Assembly (NCBI RefSeq): GCF_900639985.1
Contig: NZ_CAAAIM010000006.1
Coordinates: 186,001-250,000, forward strand
Origin: Legionella rowbothamii
GTDB taxonomy: Bacteria > Pseudomonadota > Gammaproteobacteria > Legionellales > Legionellaceae
Reading direction: 5' to 3'
Length of the DNA stretch: 64,000 nucleotides
Shown here: positions 55,610-63,966 of the stretch, in pieces
How positions within the stretch are numbered: the first letter of the stretch is position 1
Layout: each line of letters begins with the position of its first letter
Translations under genes and position numbers: made by a program
Notes under the pieces: generated by a model
Database searches by the model: none
What the model was told of the DNA's origin: nothing
The model's input: the letters and a program-made list of their open reading frames with translations, nothing else

Positions 55610-56593
55610 GTGAAAAATTATCAGATAGAGTCGATTTGCTCTTACTTTAAACTAGGCATGCCCACAAAGCCTCCCAAAAGAATTTATGGAGGACTACTCC
55701 ACGTAATGTGGCACCTACAGACTGATAAAAATATTTATGCAGTAAAACAGTTATCCAAGGATATCAATCTTTCAGATGATCATATTGTTGAAAACTATAA
55801 CCTTACCGAACATATTGCTTCTCAATTTATTCAAAAGGGTATCCCTGCTGTTTGTGCCACTGAACAAGCAGGTAACTATTTATTTATAATCGATGACGTA
55901 GGATTTTTGGTGTATCCGTGGATTGTTGCCAAAGCACTGGATAAAGACATTGTATCGGAATCTCCGGCCCTGCAAATTGCAGTGATTTTAGCTCGTTTGC
56001 ATGAGATTAATCTACAAGTTCCAGAGATTTTAGAGCCCGAATATGATATTCATACAAACGATAATCTTATTGCCTTAACTCAAAGAGCCGAAGAATACCG
56101 TTGCTCATTCTCCATGCTTTTAAATATGCATCTTGCAGATTTACTCAGTGCAAATACGGCTTACCATCAGGCGGTTCCAGTTCTTAAAAAACATAGTGTT
56201 GTAAGTCATGGTGATTTGGACCAAAAAAATGTTTTATGGGATAAGGCTAATAATCCAATTCTCATTGATTGGGAATGTGCCCGCAAATTGAATCCAACTT
56301 ATGAAATCGTAAATGGCAGTTTAGATTGGAGTGGGATAACGACACAATTTAATCCCGAGTTGTTCAATAAAATGATTCAGACCTACAAAATCGCTGGAGG
56401 CATTATCAACAAATCAGATTTTGAAGCATCGTTCTATGGCGTTTTAGGAAATTGGATAAATTGGTTCGCCTATAACATAGAGCGTTCTTGCAACCCAATA
56501 GACTCCGAACAGCGTTTAATGGGAATAGAACAAGTAACCCAAGTTATACCTACAATATTGCGTATAAACGACTTAATTAAAAAGCTAGTATGA
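55610..56593 (+). CDS. Aminoglycoside-phosphotransferase-family kinase
   Basis: A 327-aa APH-fold kinase from a GTG start (TGGAG seven bases before). The catalytic loop SHGDLDQKNVLW (about 202) and metal site ILIDWECA are intact. Substrate unknown; third APH-type protein in the array plus one remnant. Confidence 0.85.
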   Translation: MKNYQIESICSYFKLGMPTKPPKRIYGGLLHVMWHLQTDKNIYAVKQLSKDINLSDDHIVENYNLTEHIASQFIQKGIPAVCATEQAGNYLFIIDDVGFLVYPWIVAKALDKDIVSESPALQIAVILARLHEINLQVPEILEPEYDIHTNDNLIALTQRAEEYRCSFSMLLNMHLADLLSANTAYHQAVPVLKKHSVVSHGDLDQKNVLWDKANNPILIDWECARKLNPTYEIVNGSLDWSGITTQFNPELFNKMIQTYKIAGGIINKSDFEASFYGVLGNWINWFAYNIERSCNPIDSEQRLMGIEQVTQVIPTILRINDLIKKLV

Positions 56594-56612
56594 TTGAGGC
56601 GAACCTTAAAAA

Positions 56613-57032
56613 ATGACTTATAAATTATCCTTTGAGAGCAACCCAAATCAAGAAGACATTCAAGTTCTTGGTAATGCTATTATGGAACAAGCTACCCAGA
56701 TAAAGGGATTTAATCCTTTGGATTTTTTTGCTTTCTTCATCCGTGATGCAGAGAATACCATTGTGGGTGGCAGTAATGGGTGTGCACTTTATGGATGTCT
56801 TTATATCGATCAGCTTTGGGTAAGTAATTTGCTACGAAAACAAGGTTGGGGAGCAGCACTTATAGAAGCAGCTCTTCAATATGGTAAAGAAAACGGCTGT
56901 ACTTTTGCCACCGTCAATACATTTGATTGGGAAGCTCTTGGTTTTTATCAAAAACTTGGTTTTAAGATTGAATTTGAAAGGCATGGATTCCTCAAAGATT
57001 CAGTATTTTATTTTTTACGCAAGAATTTCTGA
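56613..57032 (+). CDS. GNAT acetyltransferase
   Basis: A 139-aa GNAT with VSNLLRKQGWGAALI as acetyl-CoA loop and EALGFYQKLGF near the end. It is a paralogue of the gene at 58839-59261 and of the second domain at 53293-54318, pointing to local duplication. Substrate unknown. Confidence 0.85.
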   Translation: MTYKLSFESNPNQEDIQVLGNAIMEQATQIKGFNPLDFFAFFIRDAENTIVGGSNGCALYGCLYIDQLWVSNLLRKQGWGAALIEAALQYGKENGCTFATVNTFDWEALGFYQKLGFKIEFERHGFLKDSVFYFLRKNF

Positions 57033-57040
57033 TCTTCATA

Positions 57041-58702
57041 TCAATCTTCACCTGGAAGTTTTGGTTTGAGTTTAGTTTGAAAGGGAGATGGTGAACTATG
57101 CTCTTTTCCTTGTTGGCTTTCAGTTGCCACTGGATCAACAGGACGTATTTCTTCTAAAACACGGCTTTTGAATCTTTGAGTTATTTCTTGCCCTGTTGGA
57201 GCTACTTTATTAGTTTCTGTGTTGTGCTTATGCTCTAAAGTCACCGCTCTATCTTCTGATTCATTACCTAAATCGGAAAGATTATCTTTTCTTGTTGGCT
57301 CCATGACCAGCGTTTTTTTCAGTTCAACAGATGAATTAAGCGCAGAAAGCCGAGACTCTACATATTTACCAATAACAGCAGTACGTTCTTCCTCGCCTTC
57401 TTTCCATCCAGGCTCTACATTTTTAGCAAGACCAAATTTTTGAAAAAACCAATTAAAGGCATGTTCTAATTTCACTTCTGGACCCACAATTAATTCAGCA
57501 AGAACATGTCCATATCCGTGGGGAGACTTATTAAGCTCCTCGTTACCATTAGCAAGTAAAACAACAGAAGATTTGGTTTCCATATCCATTGCAACCCACC
57601 CGCGCCACTGGTTCATGTCACCACTATGGAAAGCTGTTGTGACCTTACCTTGCTCATCTAATTGCAATCCAAAACCTAATCCCCATGCGAGGTGTTGTCT
57701 GTCTTTATCTGATACCTTCAAATCTTTAGCCCATTGATCTTTCATCAAGGATATTTGAGGCTTAAAAGCTTCATGCAATGTTTCATTTTTATGAGTATGC
57801 TCTGTAACAGAAGTTACCTCAGCAAGTTGCTCATCTGATAGTCTATTAATTGGTTTATCTTCAGTTACATCAGCGAATCTATGCTGTAGTTCCTCTAATT
57901 TGGACTGATCTAATTTGATCTGGCGCAGAGTATTATCTAACTTATTGTAGTAAAAAAAGCCCGTTTCAGTAAGAATATATCGTGAGGTTATTGAGTCTTT
58001 TTGATTTTCATTTGTCGGATTTTCAGACATTTTTATCAGACCACATACTTGCATCCAGGCTGAGGTTAAACGAGCATAATCACTTGGCGTAGTATGTAGG
58101 GTATTCGCTGCATGGGATTTATCCTCAGTACTTCCGGGAGCTACAAAGCTGCTATGTGCCATATTCAAAGGTTGAAAAATCTCTGCCTTGGCAAGCTTTT
58201 CAAGTGACATGTTTTGATCTTTTTCGATGGCCTTTTGTAAATAATATAAGGCCGTATTTCCATAAGAATAGGCTGTTCCTGGTGGAAACTCCAATATTGG
58301 TGCGCCATTAATAGGTATGCCTGAACTGTGAGATAAAACCATACGAGGAGTTATTTTATTTGCTTCTTCAATAAAATCTTTACTAACTTCCTTACCTAAA
58401 TTATTTTTATAGAAGTCTTGTATTGGTAGAATTTCTGAAATTGGGGTGTCTAAAGTAAATGGCTTGGTAAATTTTTTATCAGATATCATTTTAAGTACTA
58501 AATAGGAAAATACAGCCTTACTAAGGGATGCAGCTCCAAAAATTGTATCTGGCTCTACTTTGGCTCCTGGAGTTTCAAAGTATACATCGGTTTTTCCTAT
58601 TACCTCGGGTCTAATAGGCTCTCCTGGTTTAAAATAGGCAATAGATGCACCTGGAATTCCTCCTTTAATCATTCTCTCATCAATTTCTTCTTTATTCTTC
58701 AT
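57041..58702 (-). CDS. Beta-lactamase-fold serine hydrolase with long C-terminal tail
   Basis: A 553-aa protein with the catalytic SLSK (Ser59, Lys62), YGN (about 146) and HSGD (about 340) motifs. No signal peptide. About 130 C-terminal residues are hydrophilic and probably disordered. The only minus-strand gene in the cargo array. A cytosolic hydrolase or, given the tail and genus, a translocated effector are both possible; neither is shown. Confidence 0.82.
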   Translation of the reverse strand: MKNKEEIDERMIKGGIPGASIAYFKPGEPIRPEVIGKTDVYFETPGAKVEPDTIFGAASLSKAVFSYLVLKMISDKKFTKPFTLDTPISEILPIQDFYKNNLGKEVSKDFIEEANKITPRMVLSHSSGIPINGAPILEFPPGTAYSYGNTALYYLQKAIEKDQNMSLEKLAKAEIFQPLNMAHSSFVAPGSTEDKSHAANTLHTTPSDYARLTSAWMQVCGLIKMSENPTNENQKDSITSRYILTETGFFYYNKLDNTLRQIKLDQSKLEELQHRFADVTEDKPINRLSDEQLAEVTSVTEHTHKNETLHEAFKPQISLMKDQWAKDLKVSDKDRQHLAWGLGFGLQLDEQGKVTTAFHSGDMNQWRGWVAMDMETKSSVVLLANGNEELNKSPHGYGHVLAELIVGPEVKLEHAFNWFFQKFGLAKNVEPGWKEGEEERTAVIGKYVESRLSALNSSVELKKTLVMEPTRKDNLSDLGNESEDRAVTLEHKHNTETNKVAPTGQEITQRFKSRVLEEIRPVDPVATESQQGKEHSSPSPFQTKLKPKLPGED

Positions 58703-58838
58703 AGTTATTTTATTCGCAAGGTGTCGTTAATTTATTATACAATATTTTAGTGTAACTGATTTTGAACTACCCCACTTGTTACAATTTTTTTACGATATAA
58801 TTTGTCAAATTCTATAAAGAACCATAGAGGCATACAGA

Positions 58839-59261
58839 ATGAGCACAGTTAATATATTGGTTGATAATAGTCCTAGTGATGAAAGTAATGCTCGCTTAAG
58901 AAATGGAATAGTAGATTTTAATGCTAAATACCTCCATGAAAAAGCCAGTCCGTTTAGTATTTTCGCGCAAAACAATAAAAATGAGATCATAGGTGGTGCT
59001 ACTATTTGGGAGCATAGTGATGCATTTTACATTGACATATTATGGGTTGATGAGAATTACAGAGAACAAGGTGTAGGATCTCGATTACTCAATGAACTAT
59101 TTAATCAAGCAACCATTAAGCATGTAAAAAAAATCTTTGTTGATACCTATGAGTTTCAGGCCGTTGATTTTTATAAAAAACAAGGTTTTTTCGTAATTGG
59201 ACGACTTGAAGACTATTTATTAGGGCATGACAGAATTTATTTAAGAAAAAACTTAGGTTAA
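58839..59261 (+). CDS. GNAT acetyltransferase
   Basis: A 140-aa GNAT with ENYREQGVGSRLL as acetyl-CoA loop and DFYKKQGF near the end. Paralogue of 56613-57032. It is divergent from the beta-lactamase-like gene, with a TATAAT at 58796-58801 as a possible -10 box. Confidence 0.85.
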   Translation: MSTVNILVDNSPSDESNARLRNGIVDFNAKYLHEKASPFSIFAQNNKNEIIGGATIWEHSDAFYIDILWVDENYREQGVGSRLLNELFNQATIKHVKKIFVDTYEFQAVDFYKKQGFFVIGRLEDYLLGHDRIYLRKNLG

Positions 59262-59444
59262 TTAAAAAAATTATTTCTATTACTAATTACTCCTACTGTA
59301 TGTGTGACAATTTTTCCGTCCAGAGAGGTAGCAGCCTGTGTAACAGAAATAAAACTAAGTGATCCTGATACTACAGAACAACTCAGCGATATTGTGACTA
59401 AATATAATCCTTTGAGAACTACACCTAATCCAGATAATCAGTAA
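59262..59444 (+). pseudogene. Short open frame without clear start, possible remnant of an exported peptide
   Basis: The frame just after the GNAT stop reads LKKLFLLLITPTVCVTIFP and continues to a stop at 59442-59444 (about 60 codons). The start looks like a signal peptide, but there is no ATG/GTG/TTG at the expected place. It may be a decayed small exported protein. Weak evidence. Confidence 0.3.
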
Positions 59445-59509
59445 CACTCACGGGGATACCTCCGATAATGCCAAGAGAATTAGAACCAATTCCTTATCTT
59501 AAATTTATT

Positions 59510-59752
59510 TCACTCACCAATAAACAGAAAGAACCAGTCTATTAACCTTGAAGCTGCAACTCCTTCAAGATAGATAAATCCACTAACTACCTGACTCAGC
59601 AGTAATGTATTCACATCCAATATTTCTGCAAGGGTTTTCAAATCATAATTACCGTGTGTCAGAATAAATTCAATTAAATATTTTTGCGCTTCTTTTCTAC
59701 GCTCAAAATGTACACCAACTTCTGATGCACAAACTTCGGCTAAACATCCCAT
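59510..59752 (-). CDS. Small unknown protein with helix-turn-helix-like segment
   Basis: An 80-aa protein with good ribosome-binding site (CGGGAG). The middle part LKTLAEILDVNTLLLSQVVS looks like a helix-turn-helix, and the tail LIDWFFLFIGE is unusually aromatic. Similar short proteins occur in Legionella by my recollection. Possible DNA-binding regulator; not certain. Confidence 0.6.
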   Translation of the reverse strand: MGCLAEVCASEVGVHFERRKEAQKYLIEFILTHGNYDLKTLAEILDVNTLLLSQVVSGFIYLEGVAASRLIDWFFLFIGE

Positions 59753-59826
59753 GTAACAATCTCCCGTTTATTCCAACAACAGGGGCTTATTCATTACCCC
59801 TGAAAGCAGTAAAACATACTGTAGTG

Positions 59827-59850
59827 GGTAAAAAAATTAGTTTTTTTACC
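59827..59850 (-). terminator. A/T hairpin, possible bidirectional terminator
   Basis: GGTAAAAAAA and TTTTTTTACC form a perfect 10-bp stem with a 4-base loop. It contains A- and U-runs on both strands and lies about 75 bases after the transporter stop on the minus strand. It could end transcription from both sides. Confidence 0.45.
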
Positions 59851-59923
59851 TAGAGAATGTTGGGAATAAAATGCAGAATTGTATTACTAATAGTCAATAT
59901 AAACTTTTAGTCCAGGGCGTATG

Positions 59924-61411
59924 TTAAGCAGTAATTGTTTCAATTATTGTGTTTTCTGGTGCTTTTGTATTATCAATGAGATTACGAATTTTTCCAGCAA
60001 TGAAATACAAAAATACTGCGGCTACCAATGCCCATACCCCAAGCTGATTAAATACATAAAGATAATCAGCATTCGTCGATAAAGGCTCAATAGAATCAGT
60101 TTTCATCATCGCGTTAGAAAAATAAGTTGATAAAGAAGCTGAAACACCAGAAACCATCATCCAGGTACCCATTAAAATTCCTTGTAACTTGGGAGGGGCG
60201 ATTCGTCCAATCATTGCATATCCTACTGGACCAATAAGTAACTCAGCAATGGATTGAGTCACTAAATGCAATATCACCCAATTAATACTGCTAAAACCAT
60301 TACTATCAGAAAACATCACACCACACGCTAATAAAAAGAAAGAAAGTGCCAGAAATATAAAGGCCCATACAAACTGCATCGAAACTGAGAAATTAAAGCC
60401 TTTTGATTGTAACTTGTTAATAACTAGTGCAGTAATTGGTGCGCCCACAATGATAATTATGGCATTGATATTTAAAATCCATTGAGTTGCCAATTCATAA
60501 CTTAAAATATGCTTATCAACATTATTTTTAATGAATATGGTTATACCCATGGGACCAGTGTAATAGATCATCCAGAAGATTATAGAAGTTACCGTCAGGA
60601 TTAAATAAGCTTTAATTTTTTGTTTATCTGCCTTAAGAGTTTGCTTCTGTCCTAAAAAAACAATAACAAAGAACATGATAATACTTACCACCAACACCAT
60701 TCCGTTACTAAAATCCGCTGAGTTAAAACAGACCATCAGGAAAGGGACAAGTAGAACGGTGCCTATTATACCTAACAAATGCTTCAGTCTCCGGCTACTA
60801 CGATCCTTCAATTCCATCAAAGGTGTATTTTTATCAGCAAGATCAGCCCAACTAAATGCCATTAAAAGTAACGTAATAATATTGATAAAGAGGCTTGCGT
60901 AAAATATTTGTTGATATTGATTAGAATAATCATAAAACCCACTAATAATAAAACCTGCAAAAAACCCAACATTCATTGCTGAATAGCTCATAAAGAAGGC
61001 TTTATCCCGTCTATTATCATCAGGGTCAAAGCGCTGGGTTAAAATAGTGTTATAACAAGTGGTATTAAGTCCACATCCCACTAAAAATAAACTTAAGCCC
61101 AAATAAAGAGTTGAGGCTTGGGAAAAAATCAAAAACAAAATACCCAAACTTTGTATGATGGTAGTAATAAAAAATAAGGCACGATTGCTAAGATAACGCC
61201 CTCCCATTAATCCACCTACCAAATGCAGTACGAAATTAAAGGCTAAAAATAGGCCAACGATACTATTTGAAACCGTATTGGATAAACCAAGCTGTTTCGT
61301 AATATAGAGTGATAGGGACGAATAGAGAATAGCGAATGAAAATGTTGAAAAAGCTTGTATAAAATATAGCGGGGTCACTCCCTTCGGCATTCGTTGCAAT
61401 GATTTAATCAT
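59924..61411 (-). CDS. POT/PTR2-type proton-coupled peptide transporter (MFS)
   Basis: A 495-aa membrane protein with about 12-14 hydrophobic helices. GGLMGGRYLSNRALFF is the MFS loop signature, and FFMSYSAMNVGFFAGF resembles the POT family PTR2 motif. It imports di- and tripeptides or related compounds with protons at the inner membrane. In this place it could move a modified peptide or simply be metabolic cargo. Confidence 0.85.
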   Translation of the reverse strand: MIKSLQRMPKGVTPLYFIQAFSTFSFAILYSSLSLYITKQLGLSNTVSNSIVGLFLAFNFVLHLVGGLMGGRYLSNRALFFITTIIQSLGILFLIFSQASTLYLGLSLFLVGCGLNTTCYNTILTQRFDPDDNRRDKAFFMSYSAMNVGFFAGFIISGFYDYSNQYQQIFYASLFINIITLLLMAFSWADLADKNTPLMELKDRSSRRLKHLLGIIGTVLLVPFLMVCFNSADFSNGMVLVVSIIMFFVIVFLGQKQTLKADKQKIKAYLILTVTSIIFWMIYYTGPMGITIFIKNNVDKHILSYELATQWILNINAIIIIVGAPITALVINKLQSKGFNFSVSMQFVWAFIFLALSFFLLACGVMFSDSNGFSSINWVILHLVTQSIAELLIGPVGYAMIGRIAPPKLQGILMGTWMMVSGVSASLSTYFSNAMMKTDSIEPLSTNADYLYVFNQLGVWALVAAVFLYFIAGKIRNLIDNTKAPENTIIETITA

Positions 61412-61542
61412 TTTTTCTCCCTGGATTCCTTTTGGTGGGTGACTCTATCATTAAAATTGGCTAGTATTAAGTCTTTTCAACATTTATCTATTTTTATAAA
61501 TTGCGATAATTGTAAGTGCATTGATTTATAAGGTGTTTAGGA

Positions 61543-62844
61543 ATGAACAGCATTCAAAAAGTTTCATGGGAAGAAATCAAGCACAAAGTAAAGACAATTA
61601 ACCCCTCTATATACCAAGTAATTGAGCAAATTACTCCTGATGATGGCATCCCATTTTTTCTTGCCAAATATGAGTTCGGTGAACATTTTGGTGTCAAAAA
61701 TCATGCTTACTTACCAACTGCTTCGGGCAAATTAGAAAAAATTGATAGCAAGCATACTGACAAAGAACTTTTTGAGCACTTAGGCTATGGTAAAAATAGC
61801 CTGCCTTTAGGCATGATCCTGGATAAATATTGTGAGTGGCATTACTTTGGAGAAAATGAGCGTATATTTCCTGACTGTGTACAAGGTCCGGGCGCTATTT
61901 TCAATATGCAAGTTGTGTTTGATGAAGACAAAACTATTGATAACAACGTGTTATCAGTATCCTCCGGTGCATTATCATCGTTCCTGTTACCTAATATTGG
62001 TTGCCAAAGAAAACACGTAAGAATTCAAAAACATTTTAATGTATCCGTTTCAGCACCTAAATCACCTTATGAGCACTACCAGATATTCAAAGAAATTCTG
62101 CAGGATAAGAATACTCAACCCAATTGGTATAGCCAAATTCTTTATTTTTCAGAGCAATTTATTAAGGAAGTCCAAAACAATGATAAATGGCTTAAGTTAA
62201 AACTCTATTTTTCAGAGTCATTGAGAAAAAAAATCACCCAACATACTTATGATGCTTCCTGTAACGATCTGTTTTTAAGCGCAAAAAAAGTTAATCGGTT
62301 CAGACCCACTCCTTTTATTATGGATACGGCGAAATATATCTTTAATATTTGTATGGGATCAGGGATCGGAGTTAAACCGGCTATTGATGACCAATATTTC
62401 CCAGTTCAAACTATCCAAAAAATTTATAATCAATGTTATGGCCTTGAATATACACCTACACTAATGGTCCCTTCTTCTTTGAGTGAAAAAAATGACAGCG
62501 TTTATTATCCATTGCAATGTCCTTTTGCCAAAATAAATACTTTTAAAACAAACCAAAGTAACAGCACATTAACTGAACTGGAAACCCTGAAAAATGTTTT
62601 ACTTGCCTATCAAGAGGAATTTACAGAAGAGAATGGCGATGCCTTTGGAAGCTCTCTCTATCAAGTGAGCATGGAAACCGAATTTTCATTTTACCATTAC
62701 AAATCTACAGGGAAACAAACAATAAAAAATCCATTAGAACTTTTAGAGTCTGACAAACGGTTTTCTTTTTCACATTGTGATGACGCCACCAGCTTTTCCA
62801 GTGATGCCAAATTATTTAGAGGGTGTGTGCGACTTGTTAGATAG
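61543..62844 (+). CDS. Unknown 433-aa protein
   Basis: A soluble protein without a recognised family. Notable segments are VQGPGAIFNMQVVFDED and NICMGSGIGVKPAIDDQYFP; the latter looks like a conserved functional loop. No signal peptide or membrane helix. It converges on the borosin-type methyltransferase and overlaps it by 33 bases at the 3' ends. It may or may not belong with that pair. Confidence 0.7.
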   Translation: MNSIQKVSWEEIKHKVKTINPSIYQVIEQITPDDGIPFFLAKYEFGEHFGVKNHAYLPTASGKLEKIDSKHTDKELFEHLGYGKNSLPLGMILDKYCEWHYFGENERIFPDCVQGPGAIFNMQVVFDEDKTIDNNVLSVSSGALSSFLLPNIGCQRKHVRIQKHFNVSVSAPKSPYEHYQIFKEILQDKNTQPNWYSQILYFSEQFIKEVQNNDKWLKLKLYFSESLRKKITQHTYDASCNDLFLSAKKVNRFRPTPFIMDTAKYIFNICMGSGIGVKPAIDDQYFPVQTIQKIYNQCYGLEYTPTLMVPSSLSEKNDSVYYPLQCPFAKINTFKTNQSNSTLTELETLKNVLLAYQEEFTEENGDAFGSSLYQVSMETEFSFYHYKSTGKQTIKNPLELLESDKRFSFSHCDDATSFSSDAKLFRGCVRLVR

Positions 62845-63612
62845 CTTAAAGTTCTGAGCATCCATTTCTAAAAGATCCAGATATTTTTGACTAACACCTT
62901 GCTGTGATATGGGGGGTATATAGAGAGTTGAAACTGCGGTAACCACAGCTTGTTTTAATTCTCGTAGTTTAATCCATTCGATTCTTGGTTTTTGTGTAGG
63001 CAGAATGGATGCTTCATAAATACACACTAACTGTTCATCAAGATAATAAGTTCGAAGGTAATCACATAGAATATTTAGTTTTTGAGTTTGTTTTGTGTCA
63101 TGCATACCCAGATTAGAAATCTGCCAAAGAATGATGTGCGCATATACATCTACTCGCCTTTCATAAATTAGCAACTCTGTTGCATCAATTGCAAAACAAC
63201 CTTGATCGCCAGGATCAACTTGTAAATCTGAAAAGAGACAATCCATAGAGGATACTGCTGGCAATATTACTGCATTCCCATTCTCAGCCCTGATTCTTTT
63301 TACCGCACTCAAGGCAGATTCAGCAAAAACCGTAGGATGCCCATAAAAAACCACACAAAGGGTTTTAACCCGTTGATATTCGCTAATAATATGGGTGGTG
63401 ATATTGTGATAAGCATCAACTCGTTTATCAGAATTAAAATAAATGGCCTCTAAGGACTCAGCTTCTTTAGCCTCACGACCAATCCATTCTTTCAGGCTGT
63501 CTTCATTAACTAAATATAAAACCTTATCCGCTCTTTGAATGACTCGTTTAGTCTCTTCCGTCAAATGAGCAATCGACTTTATTCCAGAACCTACAACAAT
63601 AAGTGTGTGCAT
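62812..63612 (-). CDS. Borosin-type (SonM/OphMA-like) peptide backbone N-methyltransferase
   Basis: A 266-aa tetrapyrrole-methylase-fold protein. It starts TLIVVGSGIKSIAHLTEETK, and contains YGHPTVFAE, SMDCLFSDLQVDPG and HIILWQISNLG. These match SonM-type borosin methyltransferases in order and wording. The Arg-x3-Tyr pair RVDAY corresponds to the catalytic Arg/Tyr of OphMA. Such enzymes methylate backbone amides of a peptide, in bacteria often a separate short precursor. The gene begins four bases after the stop of a 54-aa ORF. It has no clear ribosome-binding site of its own, suggesting coupling. Confidence 0.78.
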   Translation of the reverse strand: MHTLIVVGSGIKSIAHLTEETKRVIQRADKVLYLVNEDSLKEWIGREAKEAESLEAIYFNSDKRVDAYHNITTHIISEYQRVKTLCVVFYGHPTVFAESALSAVKRIRAENGNAVILPAVSSMDCLFSDLQVDPGDQGCFAIDATELLIYERRVDVYAHIILWQISNLGMHDTKQTQKLNILCDYLRTYYLDEQLVCIYEASILPTQKPRIEWIKLRELKQAVVTAVSTLYIPPISQQGVSQKYLDLLEMDAQNFKLSNKSHTPSK

Positions 63613-63616
63613 TTAA

Positions 63617-63781
63617 TTATTTTATCATTACAATTTTATTTGCATTTGGTTGTTGAGGTTGATTTAAAGAAAGCTCTAAATTCATGTTTGCTTTCTGCAC
63701 TTCTAAACATGTTTCTGAATTTTCAGCATTATCGAAATACTCAATACCTACCGTCTTTTCTATTACATTTAGTAAATTCAT
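63617..63781 (-). CDS. Candidate borosin precursor peptide (54 aa)
   Basis: A 54-aa ORF from the ATG at 63781, which has AGAGGA at good spacing; an in-frame ATG at 63829 would give 70 aa. The N-terminal part (MNLLNVIEKTVGIEYFDN) looks helical and leader-like. A linker rich in Asn/Gln/Pro (LNQPQQPNAN) follows, and the C-terminal KIVMIK is short and hydrophobic, as expected for a core peptide carrying backbone methyl groups. It sits four bases upstream of the SonM-like methyltransferase. I cannot show homology to SonA. Confidence 0.6.
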   Translation of the reverse strand: MNLLNVIEKTVGIEYFDNAENSETCLEVQKANMNLELSLNQPQQPNANKIVMIK

Positions 63782-63906
63782 CCCTATTTCCTCTGTAATA
63801 ATAGATCCTGTAGTCAATTGTATAAACAATCCGAGTAAAGGTATAGCGCTTATAAAAAAAATTTAAGAATAAATATTGCATGAAAATACTCGTTATGATT
63901 AAATAA

Positions 63907-63923
63907 ATGCACGAATCGAGCAT
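63907..63923. promoter_or_regulatory. LvrR-operator-like palindrome upstream of the last gene
   Basis: ATGCAC-GAATC-GAGCAT matches the perfect lvr operator half-sites (ATGCTC/GAGCAT) with one mismatch and the same 5-base spacer. It shares AATCGAGCA with lvr site 2. It lies about 43 bases before the ATG at 63967 and about 125 bases before the precursor start on the other strand. Confidence 0.5.
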
Positions 63924-63966
63924 TTTTATAGATGGAAATATAGAAATATCATGCTAGGAGTTAATT

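Noticed and set aside
59780-59802. Terminator hairpin CAGGGG/CCCCTG near 59790
   Set aside because: A stem of six pairs with a long loop and no U-run; the A/T hairpin at 59827-59850 is a better candidate.
63684-63866. Plus-strand 60-aa frame over the precursor gene
   Set aside because: No ribosome-binding site and no coding look; it is a shadow of the minus-strand peptide gene.
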